DNA of 64,000 nt, from contig NC_065547.1 of the NCBI RefSeq assembly GCF_022605725.1, forward strand, positions 11,883,167 to 11,947,166, in the 5' to 3' direction. Made by a program: the position numbers and the translations under genes. This DNA is from Anthonomus grandis grandis (Eukaryota; Arthropoda; Insecta; Coleoptera; Curculionidae). Below, piece by piece: positions 31,099 through 42,112 of the stretch (position 1 is the first letter of the stretch; each line of letters begins with the position of its first letter). Under the pieces are notes generated by a model that did not search any database, had not been told where the DNA came from, and worked only from the letters and a program-made list of their open reading frames with translations.

Positions 31099-31339
31099 AG
31101 TTACATACCCCTTTCACTCTATAAAATCATTATTATTGTTAAGTTCATTTTTAGCTGTATAAGCAATTTCATTTACTTTTTATGCTTTCGCTTTTAGTTT
31201 ACGGATTTAGTCAGAGCTAAGCCATTGTTTTAAACATACCATATTATATATGTATTATTATTATTTTATTCGCATTATAGTTATTAACGAAATAAAAGTT
31301 TTTTTTAAAAACATAAATTCGTAGTATCGAATTTTAATT
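31099..31339 (+). repeat. 3' LTR of the gypsy element
   Basis: 241 bases matching 19819-20060 with a few substitutions and small indels. Followed by CATG (31340-31343). Confidence 0.92.
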
Positions 31340-31343
31340 CATG

Positions 31344-31527
31344 TAATAATTATGCGTTGTGTTGTCCTGAACATCTTATACACATGTCCTAAAGATCGAT
31401 ATTCATCGATAAATTGAAAGTACTGATCCTTTTGTTACGAAGTTTGCTCGACGTTGTTTGCTCGAATTTGCGCTCTAAGGCTAAAAAACGTTTTAGCGCA
31501 CTATCATAAGAATTACCTAGCCTTTCT
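31344..31527 (-). pseudogene. BEL/Pao reverse transcriptase, N-terminal block
   Basis: Minus-strand reading gives RLGNSYDSALKRFLALERKF then DQYFQFIDEYRSLGHVYKM, typical of the BEL/Pao region just before the first RT motif. One frame change precedes NYYM, which joins the PHHG of the next piece across the gypsy element. Coding signal ends near 31527, where a LINE fragment begins. Confidence 0.82.
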
Positions 31528-32830
31528 CGACTAAGTCCATCAGAATGCCCAAATTTTTGGCAGTTTCAACAACCGATAGCTTAGAGCCCTCCACATGAGC
31601 ATTTATTACACTTTTGATATTTGCAGTTTTATTTGTATTTCCAAGAACCATTAAACAAGACTGAAGAATTTAATTATAAATTATGTTTTTTTTGGATAAT
31701 TGATTTATTATATTTAAGTCATTGTTTATACCAATCTCCGCTTCTTTAAGATTAAGATCCCAGGACAGAACCCTGGGGCACTCCAGACAAAATTTAAGCC
31801 TGATTAGAATAAGAATTATTTATAAATATTGTCTGAAATCTATTATTCAACTAGCTGTATTTAACTCAATTAACTGTATAGACTTCATTGAAAAGCCATA
31901 ATATTTAAGTTTAGCTAGTAAAAGGGCATGACTTATTATATCAAACGCCTTAAAGAAATCTAAAAGCGCCAGAACAGCAATATGTTGCTTATTAATAGCA
32001 ACATTCCTCCATTATATCCAGTACGTTAAGTAGAGCTATAGAGGTACCAAAGTTCTCCCTAAAGCCACATTGCGTAGCCGGAATAATGTCATTGTCAAAA
32101 AAATAACAAACCATCTGATGCTAAAGTACCTTTTCAAATATTTTTGAAAGTATACTTATAATGCGCAAATCGTTATAATTTTCTAGGCTAGTAACTTTTG
32201 ATAAGGGTTTACCAATCGAAATTTTCCATTGATCGGGGAAATAGTGAGCTTCTCTACAACAATTTATTATGTGGCATATGTCCTTATCAATAAAGGGGCT
32301 ACAATACCTTAACATTTTTGGTGAAATCTGATCCACTCCAGTCGCATTAGACTTAATACTATTTAAAATTCTACTTACATCTTCAACAGTTGCTAGATTA
32401 AGTGTGAAATGCAGGCTATTATTAAATACACCATTATTATAACGCTGAATTTGTGCATCACAATATGAAGAATTCTGAAGAAATTGAGAAAAAACGGTGT
32501 TAATTTGATTTGGATCAGACAGGTATTGGAATATTGGTATTATTGTTACCTCTACAACTGTTAAACTTTTTTAATGACGACCAAAGCTGACGTTTATTTT
32601 TTTCGTTACACAACAGATTTAAGTGCTTCTTTTTTTCTCTTCTAATTGTAGAGCTAAGTAAAGCATTTGACACCATAGAATAAGAAATGCTTTTGGTCAA
32701 GTTTTACTGGTCTGGTTTTTCGACAAATTCAGTTAGTTTTTTAAGTACCTTGAGAATCGCGTACATTGTGTTTGAATTAACTGGGACTTACAGAAGATTG
32801 CTTCATTTGCTAAACGCCATATCTAAATGC
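31528..32830 (-). pseudogene. LINE reverse-transcriptase remnant
   Basis: Minus-strand fragments read in order: a pre-RT segment (SNALLSSTIRREKKKHLN, 32700-32515), then QISPKMLRYCSPFIDKDI, SIGKPLSKVTSLENYNDLR and ISILSKIFEKVL (32336-32121). Next come TQCGFRENFGTS and LALLDFFKAFDIISH (about 32060-31910), and finally VVETAKNLGILMDL (about 31590-31530). The YADD region is missing (deleted between about 31880 and 31640). It is a CR1/Jockey-like LINE with many breaks. It abuts the BEL fragment at about 31527. Confidence 0.75.
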
Positions 32831-34871
32831 TTCAAAATCATGTGCACTTTTTTTTTTGCAAAATAGAAATCATCTGCACAACTGCAGCAAAAATTTGAAA
32901 ATTAATTTTAGCGGAAGAAGTCACTTAAAATACTATATTAATTTTTTTTATAGATCACTGCATTTTCTAGTTTCAAATAGAATTTCAATAAAATACCAGA
33001 AAAGTCTATTTACTTAGACTTGATATTTCACAAAATTTCCCTGGAGTATACCTCTGTTAAAAATATTTTTCCAGATCAATTTTCGAAAAGAACTTATACC
33101 TACAAATACTATTAAAGGCTAATTTTACAAAGGAACAAAAGGATTGAATAATCCCCAAAAAAGAACAAAAACCAAGACAATAATAAAAATTCCGTGGAGC
33201 ATTAAAAGAAAAATCACCCTCATCCGTAGCAATCCCTTAATTTTCCGGTCGGTACGGGGACGAAAGCCAACTCAGCAGCTGGTCCAGAAATCTCGCCACG
33301 TAGAGATAATTTACGGTGTCGACGGGCGATTCCCGAGGGAAAAATAGCCGAAACCTCAAAAAAAAACAAATTTTAACAATGCAAATTTAAAATAAGTAAA
33401 ACCACACTCTTTAGGCAAGAATGTCTCGTCGATCGAATCCCGGACCTTTTTAACATGTAATTTCCACCGCAGGCTCCGAAGGACTGATTTTATCAACCAT
33501 ATATATGATGATTGGCATTGGGATCATCTAGCTCAGTCGATATCCAGGATTATCTTACAGTCGACTCTGGAATTATTTTAATTGGGCTGTTTGGAGAGTT
33601 GAGGCAACTGCATTCGTTATTTCTTCGACGGGAGGTTGTAAAAATAAGGGTTATAGTTAAAGTTTTGCCAAGGATATGATCCAAAAGTGCATCACATGTG
33701 GGTTAAGTTCTTTTTGAAAAGAAAACTTATATTTTTAAAGTAAGTATATAACAAATAGTATGGAAACTCGGAGTATCCTTTTGGTTAAAGAAACTATAAG
33801 GATTAAACGTCAGAGGTCAGAAATTGATACTATTTCACTTCACAGAAAGCATAGATAAAAAGACGAGTTGCTTGGATAAACTTATTTGAGGCTATGGAAT
33901 TTTACAATAAGTGTTGAAAAGGCCTATAATATTACCTATATACTTAAATTAAAAACTTTATTATTTCACATAAGTAAATTTAGTACCAATTTCACTGCCG
34001 CAAAAACTAAGTTTGATTGTTCGATAGTACCTACTCAAAACATCGCTCCACTGCACTAATGGGGGAGCCGTCAACTATTACTGAACTGTTTCAGTTAACT
34101 CAACATAAACACCAAATCCAAATTGAGTTTATATAACAGAAAAACGAAGAAAATATAAGTTAGAAATAGTGAAAAAGCCCCTATTTCAATAAAATGTATT
34201 TTGTACTATGATAAGTTATTAATTGTTGAGTACAGACACACCTAGACCAAAGCTTCAAATTTAGTCAGAGTGTGTGACATGTGATAGGTGAATGCGTGGA
34301 AGTTATTTTTTTTTATTACTAACACACTTGGACTATGGATGAAAAATGAATGATTAACATTTTAATTCATGGAATTTTTCTTTTTTAGACTATACCCACA
34401 GATTGATGAAGGATCAGGGGAAAAAAGGAGGTAAGTCAATTGTTCACGAAACTGAGAAAAACACAATTTAATGTTAAAAACGGTAGAAAATCAGTATGAG
34501 GGCTTATCAAAAGACTGTTTATAAAAATAACTACACTATTATGTTCTAAGAAAGTAAAAAGCGAGTTTCCATGATGGCGGTTGTATTCAGATTGATCCAG
34601 ACCTGAAAAAAAAAATCCCATCAATGTAAGGTGATTGTAATAAATTATATTTTAACTTGCATTAAATTAGTCATGGGGTAGATTGAGAAAGAACTTGACA
34701 GCAGAGGGGCTACAAAACTTCATTAAAATTTGCAAATCGTTGAATTTGGCTCTGGAAATTGGCAGGAGGCCTAAAAAAATTATATTTTGTTAAAACTAAG
34801 TAATATTTATTTATCTAGCTAGTTTGAAAAGTAATATTTTCCCACGCAATTCTTGTGAAAAAATATAATAT
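32831..34871. other. Unassigned AT-rich interval
   Basis: I find no recognisable gene. 33140-33360 is a GC-richer island with a 67-codon plus-strand frame without known motifs. Near 34310-34345 (ATTACTAACACACTTGGACT) is a phrase that recurs in diverged form at 43915 and 55390. The rest shows no repeat pair by eye. Confidence 0.35.
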
Positions 34872-36323
34872 TTAATAGAACATACCTTTGTAAGCTGGAG
34901 AGGGAAGCTCAAACAACCCCTTTGGCAATGATTGACTATGCCGCGGTGCTCTAATAATGCCTATCATCATTTCTCCAAAGTACGTCGTGCGATATTGTAA
35001 CAAACGACTATGGCTAGAAGAAGCGTATATGGCTTTGATAGGCTGCGTTTTAAAAAGGCTTTTAGCAGCATACTTTGATAGCAACATTGTCTTCCAATCC
35101 AATACAATTCTTTTAGTAACACTGACCACAGTAAAAGGGGATGGTTTCGATCGTGATAATTTCGCCATTTCTTCGAAATCTTTTGGTATTTCCATTGGTG
35201 CTTTTATGTTCCATAGACCAACATTTTTATCGCACTCCAAGTATGAGTGTCCAGGTATAGGAAATGTAATTTTATTGACTGTGAGGCCATGGATGCGATT
35301 GTTCGTTAAGTAATGAATGAATCTAAATATCGTGTAGTTTTTGTTCTGCCCTCCTGCAGAATCACAGAAAATTTCCAATTCCTGAACTTCGTCATCCAAA
35401 TAGTTCATAATAAAATGAAAAAGGAATGAGGCCACTTCGTTCGGTCCTTTTTTGGTAACACTTTTATCGTACAGGTAAAAAATGGATTCACCAATTGCAA
35501 GAACGTGGACATTGAAGAAGTACATAGAAAGTTGACGTTTATCATATACATCGTTGGTGGCTATCTGCGGCGGGGAGACATTTTTAGCGAAATCTATGCA
35601 AATAGCTTCTTTCTTTTTATTTTTTCTTGCCTGAATTTTGGCTTTCTGCTTATGGTTGTAAAAACATCCCGCCCTCTTCTAATGAAGAATATTGTTTGTT
35701 GTTAGCTGTTGAATTTGTTGTTAATCAGTTTCCGCAGATAAAGCTTTAACTTTTGCTGTATATTCATCACAAGTTGCACAAGTGTCCGTGCTGGAATACC
35801 CAAAAGAAATATTAAATTTCGTGTTGAAAATTATCCGGTAAGTATCGTAAGATACCACTGCTGCAGGGTGTAATTCTTTGAATAGTTTATGCATTTTCTT
35901 TATGTTTAGACTTTCTGGCAAACAAGTTTTACCTGAATCTTTAAGGCTATAATGACACTGACAACTTTTAAAACTTTTAATATGGTTCTCAACCAGAGCT
36001 GCAGTGACCCTATTTAGCTGTCTGTGTTGAACTAGAATGCTTACCCCTTCTATCCTTAGGTGCACAACCCATTGATTTTAAACTTTTCTGCACAAAGTAA
36101 ATCTTATTTTTGCTAATGCCATGTAATGAGCAAAATGCCTTTGCACATACAGTAATATCAACCTTATTTCCCGCCTCGTCGGTGACTCGAACTCTATACG
36201 AAAAACTAGCATCACGCAACTTCGCCTCCTCTTCTTCCTTTCGAGGTCGTCTCTGTGCCACGTGTCCTACAGTAACTAGCCCAGCCAGGTACATATTTTG
36301 TTCATCGTGTGATTGAAACTTTT

Positions 36324-39300
36324 TTATTTTTTCACTCTTGGAGTGCTGCTGGCGCGAAGATATTTGTGGGCATTTATCTTGAATCGCTGTAGGTTGTATG
36401 CGTCGGGAAATATGTGAGGTGGAAGCCCGTTCCACAAAGAAGATGTTCTCCAGATGAATGAGTCCCGATACAGCGACGTCCTTGGGGTAGGCAGGAGGAC
36501 TCGATGTTGATGAGCCGCAACTGCTAGACGCATCCTTCTTGCCGGAACAGCCCTGGGTGGAATCAGGCGTGCTAGCTCAGAGGAGCACTTACCGTGATAA
36601 TAACGGTAGAATAAACAGATATCAGCCATCTTTCTCCTGTGCTCCAGACTATCCAGACTCTTCGTCAGTTCTGGTTTGTCGGCAGGTTTAAACTATGCTT
36701 GGGTGCAGAGCTCCAGACATGTGAGCAATACTCGAGGGAAGGGCGTATTTGAGCCTTATAAAGAGTCAGCAGCTGTTCTATTGTATACAGTTTTTTCGTT
36801 TTCCCGCCGCACTCCGAGCACACCGAGTTTTTTGGAAGCCGCCCTGGCGACCTCCGCAACGTGGTCATGCCAGGACACACTGTTGGTGACCTCGACTCCT
36901 AGAAGATGTAAAGATGATTTAATTGGCAATGTTTTCCCTGCCATAACCAGCTCTGAGCCACCAAGGTTAGTCTTCATCGTAAATACTGCAGCCTGCATTT
37001 TTTTAGCGTTAAAATTGACCAAATTGTTATCGCCCCACTCCAAGATTGCTCTAATATCGTTGTTGGTTGAAGCTACTTGTTGCTACCTAGGATTCTGAGA
37101 ACTTGCGGCTGTCGTTGGTTTGGCGGACTTAAATATGGAAATAAGTGTGCTATCGTCCGCAAAGCTGTAGATTGGATTGACAGTGGTTCCTAGCAAATCG
37201 TTGATATATACCAAAAAAAGGGTGGGGGATAGAATGCATCCTTGAGGGACTCCAGCGTTAATGATAAATTTGTCGGAGAGGTATCCATCGACGGCTACTT
37301 GGATTGTTCGTTGTTCAAGAAAACTTTTGATCCAATTCAATAATGAGTTTTGTATGCCGATTGAGGAGAGCTTGGTTAGTAGTCCCTCATGCCACACTCT
37401 GTCAAATGCCTTGGAAATATCAAGAGCGACTGAGCGGGACTCGCCGTGCTTCTCCATGGCCTCCGTTCACAAGTGTGTGACGTAGGCCAGAAGATCGCCG
37501 GTGGATCTAAGCTTTCGGAAGCCGTATTAATGATCGCTGATTAGTCCAGATGATTCCAGATATCTTAACAGTTGTTGGCTGACTGCTTTCTCCATAATCT
37601 TCGATATTACTGGAACTAGTGCAATCGGGCGGTAATTGGCGGGCATCGTCTTCTTACCCTTTTTGGATACAGCTTGCACTCGAGCAGTTTTCCAGCTTGT
37701 TGGAAATTGGCCCTGCTTATACGATGCCGTGAACAGTCTACATAAGGGAGGAGTCAATTCGTCTGCACAACGTTTTAGTATTAGGGCTGAAATTCCATCG
37801 GGTCCAGAAGCTTTGTTGGAGTCTACGCTTTTAAGAATTTTATTTATAATTCGTTGGGGAAACGAAATTTCTCCCATAGATGAATTCACCCTTGGCAAAT
37901 ATGGCGGTATTGCCTTGCGAGTGCAGAGTAGAATTGGACGCGAAGAGTTTACCCAGTAAGTTGGCTTTTTCCCTTGCTGTTACCGCGATAGAACCATCAT
38001 CTGCTGTTAGGGGTGGCAAGACCGACTTAGCAAATCCTTGACTAACGGCTTTCGATACCGACCAGAAAGATCTTGTTCCATTTGGGCAGTTTAGCAGTTT
38101 GTTTTTTATCCTGTTGTTGTGACTCTCTTTGCATTCATCAATAATTCGCTTGCAGCTATTTCTGGAGGCTAAAAAGTTTCTCCGATTTTCGATGGAAGGA
38201 TGTTGACGCCATTTGCGATATGCTGCGTTTTTAGTGTTTACTGCCTTTTTGCAATTCAGGTTAAACCATTGCTTGTTGTTTGATCCGAATTTAGTAGAAA
38301 AAGGGGTAATATATGTTTCCATTCCTGCCAAGATCGTCTCTGTAATTTGGTTTCCAAATTCTAAGATATTACTATTACTGGTTCTAAAGCAGACTTCTTT
38401 CCAAGGGAATGAGCGATAAAATTCCCGAAGATGGTTCAACTCAGCTGATTTATAGTGCCATATCTTCCGCGGCCTCGGAGGATCCTGCGTTTTAACCTCC
38501 AACTGGCAAGAGACTGTTATCAATTTGTGGTCCGATGTTCCTAGGGGGGCATGTACTGATACAGTGTACGAGTCCGAGTCTGAAGCCAAGACCAGATCTA
38601 GGAGACTCGCGAACTCGCCGTCTCAATCGGGGATTATGGTAGGTTCCTCTACAAGCTGCATAAGCCCATATATGGTGGCAAATAGCTCAGTTTCTCGTCC
38701 TTCATCGTCGTTCTTGTTACAAAAGCGCAGCCAGTTGATATTTTGAACGTTAAAATCACCCATGACGATGATTTCTGCGCTTAGGTAGTCAATTTGCAGA
38801 TGGTTAATGCAATCAGCCAGGTTCAAAAAGAGCCGTTTATATTGGGTGTCGCTTGGTGGTCTGTAGATACAGCAGATAAATTTCGTGGCACCACTGGCTA
38901 TTATTTTGAACCACATGACGTCGAAGTCCGCAGGTTCAAGCGTTTCCTCCCGCTGGCAACTCAAATCGTTCTTGACAAATACTGCCAATCCAAAGTTTAG
39001 TCGAAATCGGGTGTGTAGATCGTATCCAGGATAAATGAGTTGAACATTTGTTGTTGAAGGTTTCACCTTTGTTTCTGCCAATGCCAGAATGTGAGGCTTA
39101 TTTGATGGCAGGTGTTGGTGTACTGCATTAATATTGGTGTTTAGGCCTCTGATGTTGCAGAAATTGATTTTTAGGCTTTTTGATCCGCCTGATGGACCTC
39201 CCCGACCAGCCTCCGCCCGGAGATCCGAATGGGAGGCGAGTTTATCTCCGGAAAGTTTTAGCCGTGAGGGCGCCATCATGCATTTACTTTTCTTCTCCAT

Positions 39301-39429
39301 TTCCCCTTTGGAAACCGGACACATCGACATTGCGGCGAAACGTGAGTTCCATGGAACCACTTCACGCCGCCTAAGTCCTATGTGGTGGTATTGAACCGGG
39401 CGATGCAAGCGGACAACATCTACCACCAA
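36324..39429 (-). pseudogene. LINE endonuclease-reverse transcriptase, several frame breaks
   Basis: Endonuclease: LKINFCNIRGLNTNINAVHQ, HILALAETKVKP, CIYRPPSDTQ, IVMGDFNVQNINWL, then a TGA before DGEFASLLDLVLAS and LGTSDHKLITV. RT: KASGPDGISALILKRC, PANYRPIALVPVISKIMEK, VALDISKAFDRVWHEGLL, NAGVPQGCILSPTLF and YSFADDSTL. C-terminal part: LLGVEVTNSVSWHDHV, RPSLEYCSHVWS, ADICLFYRYYHGKCSSEL and SSLWNGLPPHIFP. About 1,030 codons in total, with breaks near 38620, 37900, 37500, 37080 and 36660. No separate ORF1 is seen; a short Met/Lys-rich leader precedes the endonuclease. The start codon is unresolved. Confidence 0.87.
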
Positions 39430-39430
39430 A

Positions 39431-39512
39431 GGGGTTGCTCTTTTAGTCGCCTTTTACGACAGGCAGAGCGTACCGGAGGGCTATTCTACCCCGGCCCTCC
39501 CCGGGGGGATGG
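39431..39512 (-). promoter_or_regulatory. Structured 5' end of the LINE, HDV-ribozyme-like pseudoknot candidate
   Basis: On the minus strand GGAGGGC (39500-39494) pairs with GCCCTCC (39481-39475). GGGGT (39492-39488) pairs with ACCCC (39435-39431). Between them is a stem GCTCT/AGAGC (39469-39465 with 39441-39437) capped by GTCG/CGAC. The interleaving of the first two helices makes a double-pseudoknot-like order. A C-A pair of bases precedes the final strand. HDV-type ribozymes sit at exactly this place in several LINEs, but the P3 helix they need is not obvious here. Confidence 0.4.
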
Positions 39513-39713
39513 TTAAAGTAGCGTAATATCTCTTTTCTGTTATGTTCAGAGATTGAATCATAACACTTAAATCGTTTGCAATGGCAAGGGGGACCAGCTT
39601 CATGTGTCGCAAGTCTTAATTTTTTATTTACATTTTTTATCAGACATCCGACCAGTTTTCTTCCTTTTTTTTGGCTCACTATGAAGTTTATCACTTTCGT
39701 CTGAGCTTGGCAT

Positions 39714-40219
39714 TACGGTATAGTCATAAACACAAAGCTAAACAGATGATACAAAACTAACGAAACAATAGTAAACGAAAAACAATCTAACGGCTTTAAA
39801 CGCTGTTGATACACTAATAATAATGCGTTAGCAGGAACTGTGCCAGGTGGCAATGGCGGCGGCGGCGTTTCGTAATAATTACTGACTTGCCTGGTTTTTT
39901 CCTCTTTTCGCTTGACGTACTTGCTTTTTTTCCCTTATAGTAAAACTTAAGCCGTATGTCGGCTGACTAGCCTGACTACCCTTATTATCCAATTTAAGTG
40001 TTTTTAAAGATACTTACGCTAATTCTGAACTGAATGCTCCCAATATCTCAATATATCAAAAAATTGACTTACCTGCTTTTTTTCCCCTAACCCTTCAGAT
40101 ATACAAAGTATGTAATTTTTTCATTTCAAGTTACAGAGAAATTATTAAGTTTTTAGTAGTACAAGTACATCTGGTCTATAAGAATACAGTCTGAAGATTA
40201 AATTCTTAGTTTTATTATA
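39714..40219. other. Interval between GGQN-family gene and piggyBac
   Basis: No gene seen. About 39850-39875 is a short GC-rich (GGC)n stretch. At 40140-40200 is a copy of a diverged repeat with an imperfect palindrome (GTCTATAAGAATACAGTC), which recurs at 44025 and 55411. Confidence 0.35.
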
Positions 40220-40290
40220 CCCCGTAACTGTTACTGACAAATAGTTTTCCCGCAACTTATCGACGGGTCACTCTGACCCGTCGATAACTC
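40220..40290. repeat. Putative piggyBac 3' end with perfect 14-bp hairpin
   Basis: CCCCGTAACTGTTAC starts at 40220. Next to it TTATCGACGGGTCA and TGACCCGTCGATAA form a perfect inverted repeat around CTC (40258-40288). piggyBac ends typically start CCC and carry an internal inverted repeat. The flanking TTAA is not intact (TATA here), and no matching left end is seen. Confidence 0.5.
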
Positions 40291-41255
40291 CGGTTTTAAA
40301 ATATTAAAATGAAAGAAAAAAACATTAACCAAAACTTTTATTTGATATCAAAAACATTATTTATATAATATAGAACTTGGGTAGTACAAAAAAAAACTTT
40401 TTATTTACAATTTGGGCAAAAGCACATTGAAAACAGATAGGTAATTTGCAGACAATGCAACATGTATTTGTTTTCCTATCTTTTTTTCCAGGACAAATTA
40501 AGCACCTCTTTCTTTTTGATAAATTTTGGGTTGGCGGTTGTGTAGGTGTATCCTCCATATCTACTCCAAGAATATCGGCAGCGAGGCAACGAAGTTTCCG
40601 GGGAATTTTTTGGTTGTAAAGTCTTTGCTTCATAATATGTGGAGTATATAGTGCAATACCTAGTTGTTTCAGAAAGTTGTAGCGAGTTATTTCCTCTCCA
40701 CGTGAAAACTGATATATTATACGACTATTTACACCAGACACATTCAAAATACAGTGAAAAATTGCCATTGGCCATCGACGGGTTCGCCGAGAAGTGGAAT
40801 ACGTTGCACATTTTTCATCTAAAGCATCTACACCTGCTTTAGTGCTGTTATAGAACATAATTATTTCGGGTTTCTCAGTACTTCCATCAATAGTGCTGTC
40901 GTGATGCATTGACGATATTAAGACAACAGATTTTCCTTTCTTCGGGACGAAAGATACTATGGTTTTGTCCGATGTAAATCCGAAGTTTGAAGATTTAACA
41001 GGCCTTTTCTGTCCGGTAAAAATTCTGGAGGGATCATTCTTTTATTTTTTTTCACTGTACCTACATAGGTAATCCCTTGTTTTTTTTAACTCATTAGTCA
41101 ACTCCATTGATGTGTACCAATTATCTCTAGTGAAATTTCGGTTGGATTTCTCAATTGGTTTGATCATCCGAAGAACGACATTAGTTGGATGTGAAAATGG
41201 CGATTTTTTTTTATGTTGGATATTTTTTCCAGTATAGACCTTAGCGTTATATATA

Positions 41256-41500
41256 CCATGCTTTTCTTTGAAGTCCCCCCCCCATTTATTTTTTGAACGG
41301 GTCAAAAAAAATTTTTGAAACTTGGCATAAGTAAATTGGTCTATAGATACTATTTTTCACTGTAAACTAGGTAGTTGTAAATTCCAAGATGGCGGCTGGG
41401 CGACATCTTGAGAAAAAATTTTAAATAGAAAGGGGGGTCGTGCGGTACCTCATTTTAAAGGTCTCAATGAGTACTTTATAACCCTGAAATATTAGACCCA
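41256..41500 (+). repeat. Left outer TIR of mariner B
   Basis: Pairs with the reverse complement of 43305-43545. Contains CAAGATGGCGGCTGGGCGAC (YY1-like CCAT box on the other strand) and GGTACCTCATTTTAAAGGTC. Confidence 0.88.
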
Positions 41501-42112
41501 TATCTTAACTCGTTTTAAAATGGCGGCCTAATAAAAAAGTATTTTTTTTTATTTTAACGTTTTACATTTTTATGATTTTTGAATAGGTAAAAATCAGTGT
41601 ACGAAAATAAATGCGTCACTATTTTATTTTGATATAAAAACGACAGTTCTAAATGTCAAAATAACACATAAGCGCCCTCTTGAATAAATGCATTAAATAG
41701 AAATCTTGTGTTACCTCATTTAAAAGGTTTTATTGAGTACTTTTAATATTTATTACATGGACTCGGTGGACTCCGTTTTGACCTGTCTAAAAGTAACAGC
41801 CAAAAAAATACACTGTTGCGATTTTATTAACGTTTTTAATAATAATATACAAATAATTTATAATTTTTGAATTTTGGATTTAAAGATTAACTTTTTGGTT
41901 TCTAAAGACTTACTGAACCGCCCTGGTATGTCACATTTCACGTTAAAGGTTATTGAACATTATTTAGACATTCCAAAAACCAAATAGCTATTAAAAAAAC
42001 TCGAAAAAAAATTTTAAGATATTTTTCCTTAACCGGTAAATTACTCTTGTTTTGGTCATTGTTAGATATTGTTTAGTGTGTTTGGCAGTTTGAATTTATT
42101 GTTTTTTTCAAA

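Larger units (their letters stand above)
19819..31339 (+). mobile_element. Errantivirus-like Ty3/gypsy element with LTRs, gag, pol and env
   Basis: Two LTRs (19819-20060, 31099-31339) beginning AGTTACATACCCC and ending AATTTTAATT are flanked by CATG on both sides (19815-19818, 31340-31343). A 4-bp duplication and AGT...ATT ends are as in the Drosophila 17.6/297 group. Between them are a primer-binding site, gag, protease, RT/RNase H, a truncated integrase, an env-like gene and a polypurine tract. A LINE splits pol at about 22678-27430. By eye the LTRs differ by about six substitutions and two small indels, so the insertion is not very recent. Confidence 0.93.
7880..31527 (-). mobile_element. 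BEL/Pao LTR retrotransposon split by three insertions
   Basis: Pieces of one minus-strand BEL/Pao pol gene lie in the expected order: RT N-terminal part (31527-31344), RT catalytic part (19818-19397), RT/RNase H and integrase (15390-13561), integrase C-terminus (8278-8027). Between them lie a gypsy element, a Harbinger element and a DD41D mariner. Removing each insertion joins the BEL protein: NYYM to PHHG across the gypsy, a NNLK to AIALAND link across Harbinger, and RWSREY across the mariner. Gag and protease are not found, and the outer LTRs are not identified, so the borders given are approximate. Several stops and frameshifts show it is dead. Confidence 0.8.
36311..39512 (-). mobile_element. 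LINE inserted in the GGQN-family gene
   Basis: The minus-strand element starts at about 39512 with a GC-rich structured 5' end, has one long broken EN-RT reading frame, and ends near 36311 with a short A-rich tail after VKK-stop. On both sides the split host-family protein continues (ILRYFN / SHDEQNMYLAG). I see no long target duplication. Confidence 0.85.
34872..39713 (-). pseudogene. Repetitive insect gene with GGQN motif (DUF7869-like), split by a LINE
   Basis: Minus-strand pieces of one protein. The N-terminus (from ATG 39713: MPSSDESDKLHSEPKKRKK; then HEAGPPCHCKRFKCYDSI and ILRYFN) is cut at about 39512 by a LINE and resumes at about 36310 (SHDEQNMYLAGLVTV, then RRPRKEEEEAKLRDASFSYR, KAFCSLHGISKNKI). 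Next is a Cys-containing central part (35721-36065, SYDTYRIIFNTKF, TCATCDEYT). The C-terminal domain (35525-34872) reads KKGPNEVASFLFHF, LEIFCDSAGGQNKNYT, ITFPIPGHSYLECD. I know this architecture as a multicopy insect family; DUF7869 is the name I recall and needs checking. Several frame breaks. Confidence 0.65.

Noticed and set aside
36676..37098. 140-codon plus-strand frame
   Set aside because: Antisense to the LINE RT C-terminal region.
39180..39374. Overlapping plus-strand frames
   Set aside because: Antisense to the LINE endonuclease leader; GC-rich DNA gives chance openness.
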